A model generated the notes under the pieces. It searched no databases and was not told where the DNA came from. It saw only the letters and a list, made by a program, of their open reading frames with translations. From assembly GCF_000425485.1 (NCBI RefSeq), contig NZ_KE384383.1:248117-312116 (forward strand): a DNA stretch of 64,000 bases, in the 5' to 3' direction. The DNA is from Flavobacterium tegetincola DSM 22377 (GTDB lineage: Bacteria; Bacteroidota; Bacteroidia; Flavobacteriales; Flavobacteriaceae). The position numbers and the translations under genes were made by a program. How positions within the stretch are numbered: position 1 is the first letter of the stretch; each line of letters opens with the position of its first letter. Below, piece by piece: positions 35,183 through 43,418 of the stretch.

Positions 35183-36562
35183 ATGATGCATCTTTCATTT
35201 AAAAATCGGATTGCTCGTTATTATATTGTAAGTACGGCTCTACTCATATTTGCTGTGTTTTTTGTGGTTTTTTACAGTGTAAAAGTGAGTGTTTACAACG
35301 GAATTGACCGCGATTTGCAAGTTGAAATTGAATCCACGGCAGAACAACTTGTAGTAAATGAGCTCAATTTCAGCATCGCCGATCCTGAGGAATGGAAGGA
35401 GAAAGAACATACATCGCTTGGAATTAATCCAGTTTTTGTGCAATTAGTGGATTTTGAAGGGAAAATTCTTGACAAATCACCTAATTTAGACAATCATACG
35501 TTAACGCTTAAAAAGGATTTAAAGGATCAAAGTTACTATGATTCGACTTTAAAAAAGATCAACATTCGGCAAGTGCAATTTCCTGTTTTCCATGATAATA
35601 AACAAATTGGTTACGTCTTAATTGCCATGTCATTACAAGATGCAAAAGGTGTTTTAGTTACTTTAGGAGAAATTCTTTTTATAGGATATTTCTTTATTTT
35701 AATCGCTTTGTATTATATCGCTCGACTAATTGTGGGTAGAAGTATCCAGCCAATTTCATCCATCATTGAAACGGCTGCGCTAATTTCTAAAGACAATTTA
35801 AGTACACGAATTCCGCTTCCGGAAAATCACGATGAATTGTATACACTTTCTAAAACCATTAATAATTTACTCGATCGGATTGAAACAGCTATTGAACGAG
35901 AAAAACAATTTACTTCTGATGCTTCGCACGAATTAAGAACGCCACTGGCTGTTATAAAAGGAACTTTGGAAGTTTTGTCCCGAAAACCTAGAACTCAAAT
36001 TGAATACGAGGAGAAAATTAAGTTTTGTGTTCTTGAAGTAGATCGACTGAATTTTTTGGTAGACGAACTATTGCTTTTGGCGCGTTTTGAGAATCAAAAG
36101 AAAGATATAAAAGTAGAATCTATCTATTTAAACGCGATGATTCTGGATGTTCTGACACGCAATGCTGAGGCAATTTCTGCGAAAAAAATTCAGATAAGCA
36201 CTATTCTAGAAACCGATTTTTATTATACAACAGATCCGTATTTATTTTCAATTGTGCTTCATAATTTGGTTTCAAATGCCATCAAATATTCGTATGATGA
36301 TGGAAAAATTGAAATTAAAATGTGGAGAGAGCTCCATCAAATCATTTTCACGTTAGAAGACAATGGTGTCGGAATTGAAAAAGCTGATATTGATAAAGTT
36401 TTTAATCCGTTTTACCGTTCAAATCCTTCGGAACATCCAGAAGTAAAAGGAACAGGTTTGGGTTTATCAATTGTAAATCGGTTAAGTGATTTGTTGCATT
36501 TTGATATCAAGATATCTTCAGAAAATGCGGGAACAGTGGTAACCCTAATTTTAAAAGAGTAG
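35183..36562 (+). CDS. HAMP-containing sensor histidine kinase
   Basis: I take the ATG at 35183 (459 residues); the frame can extend to a TTG inside the regulator gene. Two TM helices (about 17-35 and 160-180) enclose a ~120-residue periplasmic sensor region, followed by HAMP. The H-box is SDASHELRTPLAV (His249), the N-box NLVSNAIKYS, and the G-boxes DNGVGIEKAD and GTGLGLSIV. All catalytic parts are intact. It forms a two-gene unit with the response regulator. The periplasmic sensor sequence is not one I recognise, so the signal is unknown. Confidence 0.92.
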   Translation: MMHLSFKNRIARYYIVSTALLIFAVFFVVFYSVKVSVYNGIDRDLQVEIESTAEQLVVNELNFSIADPEEWKEKEHTSLGINPVFVQLVDFEGKILDKSPNLDNHTLTLKKDLKDQSYYDSTLKKINIRQVQFPVFHDNKQIGYVLIAMSLQDAKGVLVTLGEILFIGYFFILIALYYIARLIVGRSIQPISSIIETAALISKDNLSTRIPLPENHDELYTLSKTINNLLDRIETAIEREKQFTSDASHELRTPLAVIKGTLEVLSRKPRTQIEYEEKIKFCVLEVDRLNFLVDELLLLARFENQKKDIKVESIYLNAMILDVLTRNAEAISAKKIQISTILETDFYYTTDPYLFSIVLHNLVSNAIKYSYDDGKIEIKMWRELHQIIFTLEDNGVGIEKADIDKVFNPFYRSNPSEHPEVKGTGLGLSIVNRLSDLLHFDIKISSENAGTVVTLILKE

Positions 36563-36567
36563 AATTA

Positions 36568-37548
36568 ATGAATTTGAAGTGTATATTTTTACTATTACTT
36601 ATGGTGCCAATGCAAACCTTTTCGCAAATTGAAGGCTGTACTGATAGCGAAGCACGAAATTACAATCCAAAGGCACTTATAAATGATGGGAGTTGTACGT
36701 ACGTGGCATTAAAAATCCGTCCACAGTTTTCTATTTCAATTAGCGATAGCATTCAAGAAACGTCGGGTTTGCTGATGTGGAACGATAAGTTATGGACAAT
36801 GAATGACGATGGCGATACCCATTTATATAGTTTAGATACAACGGGAAATGATTTGCAGAAATTTGCATTGCCAAAAGTGAAAAACAAAGATTGGGAAGCG
36901 CTTGCACAAGATAGTTTGCACATTTTTATTGGAGATTTCGGAAATAACGTCAGTGGAAACCGGCAAGATTTGCATATTCTCAAAATTGAAAAAAAAGCAT
37001 TGCTTGAAAATAATATAGTTATAGATACCATCTCTTTTTCTTTTGAAGACCAGACTGACTTTACTCGAAAGAAAGCAAATACAACAAATTGGGATTGTGA
37101 AACAATGTTAGTAACGCGCGACAGCTTATATATAGTAACAAAAGAGTGGACGAACAAGAAAACCCGACTTTATGCATTGCCTAAAAATGCAGGAAATTAT
37201 AGTGCCAGATTTAAAGCATCATTAGATGTAAAAGGATTGATTACTGGCGGGGTTTTATTGGAAGATAAAAAAATAATTGCACTTTGTGGATATTCTAAAA
37301 AGTTACAGCCTTTTCTTTACCTATTATATGATTACAAAGGCACTGATTTTTTTTCAGGAAACAAACGAAAGTTAAAAGTGGCATTGCCGTTTCATCAGAT
37401 AGAAGGAATTGCGAGTAAAGATGGACTGCAGTACTATATGACGAACGAGAAGTTTACGAAAAAACCATTTATAACTACTAAACAGCAACTTCACGCTGTG
37501 GATTTGTCCATTTTATTGGAATCATATCTATTAAAAAGCAGTCGCTAA
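36568..37548 (+). CDS. secreted beta-propeller-like protein with GCTD motif
   Basis: This 326-residue exported protein has a signal peptide ending near QTFSQ. Directly after it comes GCTDSEARNYNPKALINDG, the short Cys-containing 'GCTD..A.NYNP.A...DGSC' module often found in secreted Bacteroidota proteins. The rest, with repeated 'LWTMNDDGDTHLYSLD' and 'DWEALAQDSLHIFIGDFG' patterns, resembles a SdiA-regulated/phytase-like beta-propeller. It begins 6 bases after the kinase stop and is likely co-transcribed with it, but no functional link is evident. Confidence 0.72.
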   Translation: MNLKCIFLLLLMVPMQTFSQIEGCTDSEARNYNPKALINDGSCTYVALKIRPQFSISISDSIQETSGLLMWNDKLWTMNDDGDTHLYSLDTTGNDLQKFALPKVKNKDWEALAQDSLHIFIGDFGNNVSGNRQDLHILKIEKKALLENNIVIDTISFSFEDQTDFTRKKANTTNWDCETMLVTRDSLYIVTKEWTNKKTRLYALPKNAGNYSARFKASLDVKGLITGGVLLEDKKIIALCGYSKKLQPFLYLLYDYKGTDFFSGNKRKLKVALPFHQIEGIASKDGLQYYMTNEKFTKKPFITTKQQLHAVDLSILLESYLLKSSR

Positions 37549-37627
37549 CACTAAATTTATCTTAAATGCTTTTTTTGGTTTAGTTTTTGAAATACATTTA
37601 ACATCACTAATCTTAAAAGACTAAATT

Positions 37628-38146
37628 ATGAAACGTATATTATTACTATTTGCTTTTGTTGGAATTACTACTTTAACAAGTTGTGACGGAGATCAAGGAC
37701 CACAAGGACCTAGAGGGCCTTCAGGAATTGAAAGTGAGGTTTTTGAGTTGCAAAATGTCAATTTCCAGCTCAATGGAGACAATGAGTACACCATTTTTCG
37801 GAATTTGACTCCGTTCATTAACGATGCAGACAACATTCTAATTTATCGTTTAGCAGGAACAATTGATGCACAAACTCCCATCTGGCAACTTATTCCAAGA
37901 ACTTTATTTTTAGATGAAGGTGAATTGGATTATGATTTTGACTTCAGTCCAATTGATTTTACTATTTATGCCGGAGGAACGTTTAACATTGCAACAACAC
38001 CTCAATTTATCAATAATCAAACTTTTAGAATTGTAATAATTCCTGGTTATTTTTCAAAAGGTAGTACTTTGGATTACAATGATTATGGTGCAGTAATAAA
38101 AGCATTCGATATTAACGATTCGAATATTACAGTTTTGAATAAATAA
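37628..38146 (+). CDS. lipoprotein with short collagen-like segment
   Basis: This 172-residue lipoprotein has lipobox TLTSC (Cys19). The first ~13 mature residues are a Gly-X-Y run (GDQGPQGPRGPSG), then a beta-rich domain with many Asn and Asp residues. Relatives are widespread in Flavobacteriaceae and are sometimes mislabelled dihydrolipoamide dehydrogenase. No enzymatic motif is visible. It is a single gene with a strong terminator. Confidence 0.75.
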   Translation: MKRILLLFAFVGITTLTSCDGDQGPQGPRGPSGIESEVFELQNVNFQLNGDNEYTIFRNLTPFINDADNILIYRLAGTIDAQTPIWQLIPRTLFLDEGELDYDFDFSPIDFTIYAGGTFNIATTPQFINNQTFRIVIIPGYFSKGSTLDYNDYGAVIKAFDINDSNITVLNK

Positions 38147-38166
38147 TATCAAAATCTCAGATTTAG

Positions 38167-38205
38167 AAAGGAGAAATGACATAATTGTTATTTCTCCTTT
38201 TTCTT
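38167..38205 (+). terminator. terminator of the collagen-like lipoprotein gene
   Basis: Stem AAAGGAGAAAT (38167-38177) pairs with ATTTCTCCTTT (38190-38200), the inner bases extend it, and a T-run follows. Confidence 0.8.
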
Positions 38206-38509
38206 TGTAAAAAATTAAATCTTTATTTTCATAAATAGAAGGGTTTAAAAAGTCAGAGGTCTTTTTTTACGGAAAAGAGCTATAAACTCTAGCTGCAAGA
38301 AATAATCGAAGGCTTACAATCCTAAATCATTATTTAATATCTGAAGTTTAAAGAAAATTATAGATCTCATATTACATTAATTTATCATTATTTTAAAACA
38401 CTGGTAAACGCTACTGTATAAATTTTTACTATGAATTAGCAGGGTTGAAAAATAATAATAGCTCAATACCGCGAATTTTACTGAATAAATGTATGTATTT
38501 TTACTTTGA
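38206..38509. other. gap without recognisable genes
   Basis: About 300 A+T-rich bases separate the terminator from the glutamine synthetase promoter region. I see only short frames broken by stops, and no clear repeat. It may be a long regulatory region or decayed sequence. Confidence 0.5.
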
Positions 38510-38564
38510 CCCCTAAAAAAAATAGGGTAAAATTAAATTCGCATTAAAAAATCAAATATATTTG
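38510..38564 (+). promoter_or_regulatory. glutamine synthetase promoter with CCCTA-N7-TAGGG palindrome
   Basis: A palindrome CCCTA-AAAAAAA-TAGGG (38511-38527) lies 29 bases upstream of a consensus -7 box TATATTTG (38557-38564). The ATG is at 38605. A palindrome just above the -33 position is where an activator would bind. The -33 element itself is poor (TTC), which fits an activator-dependent promoter. Confidence 0.55.
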
Positions 38565-38604
38565 CACTAGAATTAAAGTTTTAAATTAATTTAATATTCC
38601 ATTT

Positions 38605-40794
38605 ATGTCAACATTACGTTTCCAAGCATTACATGATGCAACGCACAGAGAACCAAGTAAGTTTGAAGAATCAGGTAAAAAGTCTCTTCTTTTTGGTCAA
38701 AATGTCTTTAATCAAGCATCAATGAAGCAGTTTTTGACTTCTGATGCCTACAAAGGAGTGCAAGATGCAATGCAATATGGAAAGAAAATTGATAGAAATT
38801 TAGCAGATTACATTGCGATGGGAATGAAAGAATGGGCACTTTCTAAAGGAGTGACACATTATACGCATTGGTTCCAACCATTGACAGGAACAACTGCTGA
38901 GAAGCATGATGCGTTTTTTGAAACCTCTTATGATGGTTTAGAATCATTTGAAAAATTTGGTGGAGCACAACTGGTACAACAAGAACCGGATGCTTCTTCT
39001 TTTCCGAATGGAGGAATTAGAAATACTTTTGAAGCACGTGGATATACTGCTTGGGATCCTACATCTCCAGCATTTATTTTTGGAACAACATTATGTATTC
39101 CAACCGTTTTCATTTCATATACGGGCGAAGCTTTAGATTATAAAACACCATTATTGCGTGCTTTAAGTGCACTTGACGATGCTGCTACTGATGTGTGCAA
39201 ATATTTTGATAAAAATGTAAAGAAAGTTACGGCAACTTTAGGTTGGGAACAAGAATATTTCTTGATTGATAAAGCATTAGCAAACTCAAGACCCGATATT
39301 TTAGTAACAGGTAGAACACTTTTAGGTCATACGTCTGCAAAAGGCCAACAATTGGATGATCACTATTTTGGTTCAATTCCAACAAGAGCACTAAATTATA
39401 TGCGTGAATTAGAGCAAGAATGTATGCTTCTTGGAATTCCTGTTAAAACACGCCACAATGAAGTTGCCCCAAATCAATTTGAGCTTGCACCAATTTTTGA
39501 AGAAACAAATTTAGCGGTAGATCATAATTCATTGCTTATGGATGTGATGCAAAAAATAGCAGAACGCCACCACTTTAAAGTGCTTTTCCATGAAAAACCT
39601 TTTAAAGGTGTTAATGGTTCAGGAAAACATAACAACTGGTCATTGGCTACTGATACTGGAGTCAATTTATTAAGTCCAGGTAAAACGCCGATGAGTAACT
39701 TGCAATTCTTGTCGTTTTTCATCAACACTATTAAAGCGGTAAATGACAATGAAGCGTTATTAAGAGCAACGATCGCTACAGCAAGTAACGACCACCGTCT
39801 TGGAGCAAATGAGGCTCCTCCAGCAATTATTTCCGTTTTTATTGGAGAACAGTTGACTAAGGTCTTGAATAATTTAGAAACCGTATCGGATGGAAAATTA
39901 TCTCCAGAAGAAAAAACAGATCTAAAATTAAATGTTGTTGGTAAAATTCCAGATGTACTTTTAGATAATACGGACAGAAATAGAACATCTCCTTTTGCCT
40001 TTACTGGAAATAAATGGGAGTTTAGAGCGGTAGGTTCAACTGCAAACTGCGCAAACGCGATGACAACTTTAAACGCTATTGTTGCCAAACAATTAAAAGA
40101 TTTTAAAATTGCTGTAGATGCTTTAATCGATGGTAAAAAATTGAAAAAAGACGAAGCTATTTTTAATGTGTTACGTGAATACATAAAAAGCACAAAATCC
40201 ATTTTGTTTGAAGGCGACGGATACAGTGATGAATGGGAAGTAGAAGCGATTAAACGAGGACTTAGTAATTCAAAAACTACTCCAACTGCATTAAAAGCTA
40301 AAATTGATCCGAGAGTTATTGCACTTTATGGCGAAATGAACATCATGAATCATGTGGAAGTTCATGCACGTTACGAAATTGAGATTGAAGAATATACTAA
40401 GAAAATTCAGATTGAAGCACGCGTTCTTGGAGATATTGCTAGAAATCACATCATTCCAACAGCTATAAAATACCAAAATACACTAATTGAAAACGTTAGA
40501 GGTTTAAAAGAAATCTTTGGTGATGACTTTGAAAAAACAGCGGCAGAACAAATCATTTTGATCAAGCAAATTTCAAAACATATTGAAGGTATTAACCGTA
40601 ATGTTGCTGAAATGATTGCTATTCGTAAAGAAGCAAACTTGCTAACCGATGCTCAAAAAATGGCAGAAATGTATTGCGACAAAGTAATACCATTCTTTGA
40701 CGAAATTAGAAGACACTGCGATAAATTAGAGTTATTAGTAGATGATGAAATCTGGCCGTTGACTAAATACCGCGAATTACTTTTTACGAGATAA
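38605..40794 (+). CDS. glnN: glutamine synthetase type III
   Basis: This 729-residue enzyme is the large GSIII type typical of Bacteroidota and cyanobacteria. It makes glutamine from glutamate, ammonia and ATP. The GSIII signatures are present: VTATLGWEQEYFLID (residues ~207-221), KTRHNEVAPNQFELAPIFEE and the catalytic KPFKGVNGSGKHNNWSL block. The length agrees with a complete GSIII and it has no adenylylation loop. It is a single gene with its own terminator and a palindrome upstream, which suggests nitrogen control of transcription. Confidence 0.95.
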   Translation: MSTLRFQALHDATHREPSKFEESGKKSLLFGQNVFNQASMKQFLTSDAYKGVQDAMQYGKKIDRNLADYIAMGMKEWALSKGVTHYTHWFQPLTGTTAEKHDAFFETSYDGLESFEKFGGAQLVQQEPDASSFPNGGIRNTFEARGYTAWDPTSPAFIFGTTLCIPTVFISYTGEALDYKTPLLRALSALDDAATDVCKYFDKNVKKVTATLGWEQEYFLIDKALANSRPDILVTGRTLLGHTSAKGQQLDDHYFGSIPTRALNYMRELEQECMLLGIPVKTRHNEVAPNQFELAPIFEETNLAVDHNSLLMDVMQKIAERHHFKVLFHEKPFKGVNGSGKHNNWSLATDTGVNLLSPGKTPMSNLQFLSFFINTIKAVNDNEALLRATIATASNDHRLGANEAPPAIISVFIGEQLTKVLNNLETVSDGKLSPEEKTDLKLNVVGKIPDVLLDNTDRNRTSPFAFTGNKWEFRAVGSTANCANAMTTLNAIVAKQLKDFKIAVDALIDGKKLKKDEAIFNVLREYIKSTKSILFEGDGYSDEWEVEAIKRGLSNSKTTPTALKAKIDPRVIALYGEMNIMNHVEVHARYEIEIEEYTKKIQIEARVLGDIARNHIIPTAIKYQNTLIENVRGLKEIFGDDFEKTAAEQIILIKQISKHIEGINRNVAEMIAIRKEANLLTDAQKMAEMYCDKVIPFFDEIRRHCDKLELLVDDEIWPLTKYRELLFTR

Positions 40795-40817
40795 AACATA
40801 ATAAGCTTGAAATAGAA

Positions 40818-40856
40818 AGACCTGAAAACACATTGTTTTCAGGTCTTTTTTTTTTA
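40818..40856 (+). terminator. glutamine synthetase terminator
   Basis: A perfect 12-bp stem AGACCTGAAAAC / GTTTTCAGGTCT with a 5-base loop is followed by ten T residues. Confidence 0.92.
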
Positions 40857-40898
40857 CTATAATTGTAGTAACTTCGTTTATATCTTATACAATCATTT

Positions 40899-41792
40899 AT
40901 GTTTAATAAATTCGCAGCGCTGGCATTTTTAATTTTATTTGCAAATCAAATTGCATACGCACAAGAATTATTCTCAGTCTACTTTGATACCAACAAATCA
41001 GAATTGGCTACAGCAGAAATTCGAAACGTTCAAACTTGGATTTCCGCCAACCCAAAAGTCAAGATTGTTGCCATAAATGGATTTACAGATAAAGACGGTT
41101 CTTCGGATTTAAACGACACATTGGCACAAAAAAGAGTAAATTACATGTATACTTTTGTTGCCAATAAAATAGCGATTCGCTCTGATTATAAGTCGCGCAG
41201 TTTTGGCGAAAATCATCTGCATAAAGAGGATAAGTCAAAAAATAGAAGGGTAGACCTCTTTTATATTCTTGAAAAAGATTTGCCACGTGAAAATGAAATT
41301 TTAGGCATCAAAGAAGAAGTCAAAGTTGCACAGCCAAAACCTGAAATTCGATATCCAGATAGTTTTCAAGTGCAGAACCCGAACGGGACTATTTCAGAAT
41401 TTACGTTGGATAATGACTTTATGCAAAAGGTAACCAAAGCAAAAGCTGGAGAAAAATTGCAGATCGATAACTTAAATTTTCTATTCAATACCTTTGCAGT
41501 TACTAATGAATCCAGAGGAAAACTCTATGAATTACTATTAGTGATGCAACAAAATCCAAAGCTTAAAATCGAAATTCAAGGTCATATTTGTTGCAATTCA
41601 TCTGGAAAAGAAACGCTCTCTACACAACGAGCCAAAGCAATTAAAGGTTTTTTAAAGAGCCAAGGAATTGAAAACAGTCGGGTCACTTATCAAGGATTTG
41701 GAAGTACACAACCGCTCTTTCCATTGCCTGAAAAAAACGAGCAAGAACGCGCGGCCAACCGCCGTGTTGAAATTTTGATTGTGGAAAATTGA
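40899..41792 (+). CDS. OmpA-family protein with two OmpA-like domains
   Basis: This 297-residue exported protein has a signal peptide ending near AYAQ. A first OmpA-like domain (residues ~23-125) carries GFTDKDG and an AQKRV motif, which keep the Asp and Arg used to bind peptidoglycan. The second (about 190-297) has the unusual GHICC in place of GHTD, then STQRAKA. There is no barrel and no lipobox, so it is probably a soluble periplasmic peptidoglycan-associated protein. The next gene is a diverged copy with the same double layout. Confidence 0.82.
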   Translation: MFNKFAALAFLILFANQIAYAQELFSVYFDTNKSELATAEIRNVQTWISANPKVKIVAINGFTDKDGSSDLNDTLAQKRVNYMYTFVANKIAIRSDYKSRSFGENHLHKEDKSKNRRVDLFYILEKDLPRENEILGIKEEVKVAQPKPEIRYPDSFQVQNPNGTISEFTLDNDFMQKVTKAKAGEKLQIDNLNFLFNTFAVTNESRGKLYELLLVMQQNPKLKIEIQGHICCNSSGKETLSTQRAKAIKGFLKSQGIENSRVTYQGFGSTQPLFPLPEKNEQERAANRRVEILIVEN

Positions 41793-41830
41793 ATTTAATT
41801 CAATACATTTAATAAAGTAAAAAGTATTCA

Positions 41831-42625
41831 ATGAAAACACTACTAGTTCTAATTTTTTTCCTTTCTTCCGTGTTTTCTTGCTTTGCCCAAGAAAAGGTAG
41901 AAGTTTTTTTCGATTTCAACAAATACAATTTGACACCCGAAGCGGTAACAACTTTGAACGATTGGATTTTAAAGCAGCCCAAAAGTAAAGTGCTTAAAAT
42001 TTATGGCTTTTGCGATTGGAAAGGAACCAATAGCTATAATGACACACTTTCAATGCAACGGGTTCAAGCTGTTTTTGACTACCTTACAAAAAATAAAATT
42101 GAAATCGCTCAGGACTATATTCAAAAAGGACTTGGCGAGAATTTTACCCAAGATAAAAATCAAGCATTAAATCGGAAAGTAGAGATTAGTTATACCATTG
42201 AAGTGCCCCAAGTGCATAAAGAAGTTCCAGTAGTTAAGGAAGTAACGCTGTCAGAAAAAGTTAAAAGTGCTAAGAAAGGAGATAAAATCATCCTGAAATA
42301 TATTAATTTCTACAATAATTCTGCACGAGTAGTACCGGCTTCTAAAAGTGTCCTCTATGACTTGCTTTGCGTCATGCAGGATAATCCAACGCTTAAAATT
42401 GAAATTCAAGGACATATTTGTTGTCAACTTGCCAGTAGCATGGATCACATTTCCACCGCACGCGCTCGAGCCATATACAATCACTTGGTTCAAAATAAGA
42501 TTGCTAGAAACCGATTGACTTATAAAGGCTACGGAACTTCCAACCCACTTTATCCCATACCAGAAAAAAGCGATTTTGAAGAAAATGAGAACCGCCGAGT
42601 TGAAATTAAAATCGTAGAAAATTAA
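41831..42625 (+). CDS. OmpA-family protein, tandem paralogue
   Basis: This 264-residue exported protein has a signal ending near SCFAQ. Like the preceding gene it has an N-terminal OmpA-like domain (GFCDWKG, SMQRVQA) and a C-terminal one with GHICC (EIQGHICCQLASS) and STARARAIY. The two proteins share order and motifs, so the pair arose by tandem duplication of a two-domain ancestor. It begins 38 bases after the first copy and ends at a bidirectional terminator. Confidence 0.82.
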   Translation: MKTLLVLIFFLSSVFSCFAQEKVEVFFDFNKYNLTPEAVTTLNDWILKQPKSKVLKIYGFCDWKGTNSYNDTLSMQRVQAVFDYLTKNKIEIAQDYIQKGLGENFTQDKNQALNRKVEISYTIEVPQVHKEVPVVKEVTLSEKVKSAKKGDKIILKYINFYNNSARVVPASKSVLYDLLCVMQDNPTLKIEIQGHICCQLASSMDHISTARARAIYNHLVQNKIARNRLTYKGYGTSNPLYPIPEKSDFEENENRRVEIKIVEN

Positions 42626-42635
42626 GTATAAAAAA

Positions 42636-42665
42636 AAGCCGTCTCAATTTATGAAACGGCTTCTA
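42636..42665. terminator. bidirectional terminator, OmpA copy / DUF1573 gene
   Basis: AAGCCGT pairs with ACGGCTT (42636-42642 with 42656-42662), flanked by an A-run on the left and T-rich DNA on the right, between two convergent genes. Confidence 0.75.
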
Positions 42666-42687
42666 TTATTATTTTGGTCAGTAGCAA

Positions 42688-43119
42688 TTAGCTTTTTTCC
42701 ATCATCGATTTTGATTTTTGAAGAGGACTAACTTCTTGTTTAACAACCACGTCACCTTTAATTTTTAGAGGAATTTTACCACCGTCAAAATTAGCAGCAT
42801 TAGATTCCACCGTAATTGTTTTTCTAATTGGACCTGGCGCCATATTGTATTTTACATCAATTTTTCCTGTTTTCCCAGCAGCAATAGGTTCTTTTGGAAA
42901 AGATGGAACAGTACATCCACAAGTAGATTGCACATTTGTTATAATTAACGGTGCATTTCCAGTATTTTTAAACTCAAAAGTCCGCATACCACTATCAGAA
43001 TCTTTCGAAACGGTACCGTAGTCAATCGTATTGTCTTTCGCTGAAAATTCAATTTTGGCTTGACCAAAACTCAAACTGCTAAAACCTGCAAATGCTACTA
43101 AAAGTAATAATTTTCTCAT
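42688..43119 (-). CDS. DUF1573 periplasmic protein
   Basis: This 143-residue exported protein has a signal peptide ending near LSFGQ. The Ig-like DUF1573 fold is clear: FEFKNTGNAPLIITNVQSTC, then the CGCTVPSFPKEPI motif with conserved Cys residues, and YNMAPGPIRKTITVESN. Its function is unknown, although the family is very common in Bacteroidota envelopes. It is a single gene convergent with the OmpA pair; the divergent valS start lies 300 bases away. Confidence 0.88.
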   Translation of the reverse strand: MRKLLLLVAFAGFSSLSFGQAKIEFSAKDNTIDYGTVSKDSDSGMRTFEFKNTGNAPLIITNVQSTCGCTVPSFPKEPIAAGKTGKIDVKYNMAPGPIRKTITVESNAANFDGGKIPLKIKGDVVVKQEVSPLQKSKSMMEKS

Positions 43120-43210
43120 TTTTTCTAATTTAATTGTGTTCGTAAATTTACTTTCTTTTAATCAAAGAACAAATTATTAATTCTTAATTTTTTAAACGCC
43201 TTTAATTATT

Positions 43211-43418
43211 TACTTTTGTACATAATTCAAAAAGAGTGCCAAAATTTTTTGGAGCGAAAGGCTTGCGCTTTTTCAGTCGGCCATAATCCTGCTGTACGCT
43301 AAATCTTTTTATTGTGTAAAAACAAAATAAAAAGGATACCGCTTCCATCAGGGCTAAGCTGCTTTCCATTTTTGAGCAACAAATAAATAAAAATAAATCG
43401 TCTCAAAAGACTTACAAT
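43211..43418 (+). promoter_or_regulatory. valS promoter and long structured leader
   Basis: A -7 box TACTTTTG (43211-43218) would start a leader of ~195 bases. It contains a hairpin AGCGAA-AGGC-TTGCGCT followed by five T residues (43253-43273). A second 10-bp stem with one bulge (ATCTTTTTAT at 43303-43312 with ATAAAAAGGAT at 43327-43337) is flanked by CCTGCTGTACGC and ACCGCTTCCATCAGGGCTA. I recall closely similar text from other Flavobacterium intergenic regions, so it is probably a repeated element rather than a valS-specific switch. No coding frame is convincing. Confidence 0.55.

Noticed and set aside
37628..38146. Naming the collagen-like lipoprotein dihydrolipoamide dehydrogenase
   Set aside because: There is no FAD- or NAD-binding motif, it is only 172 residues long and it has a lipobox; the name would be a database error.
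39522..40202. 226-codon minus-strand frame inside the glutamine synthetase gene
   Set aside because: It mirrors the GSIII coding sequence, which has clear catalytic motifs; the antisense product is low-complexity hydrophobic and Ser-rich.
43240..43380. T-box riboswitch before valS
   Set aside because: No AG-bulge/T-box sequence is visible, and this control is not expected in Bacteroidota.
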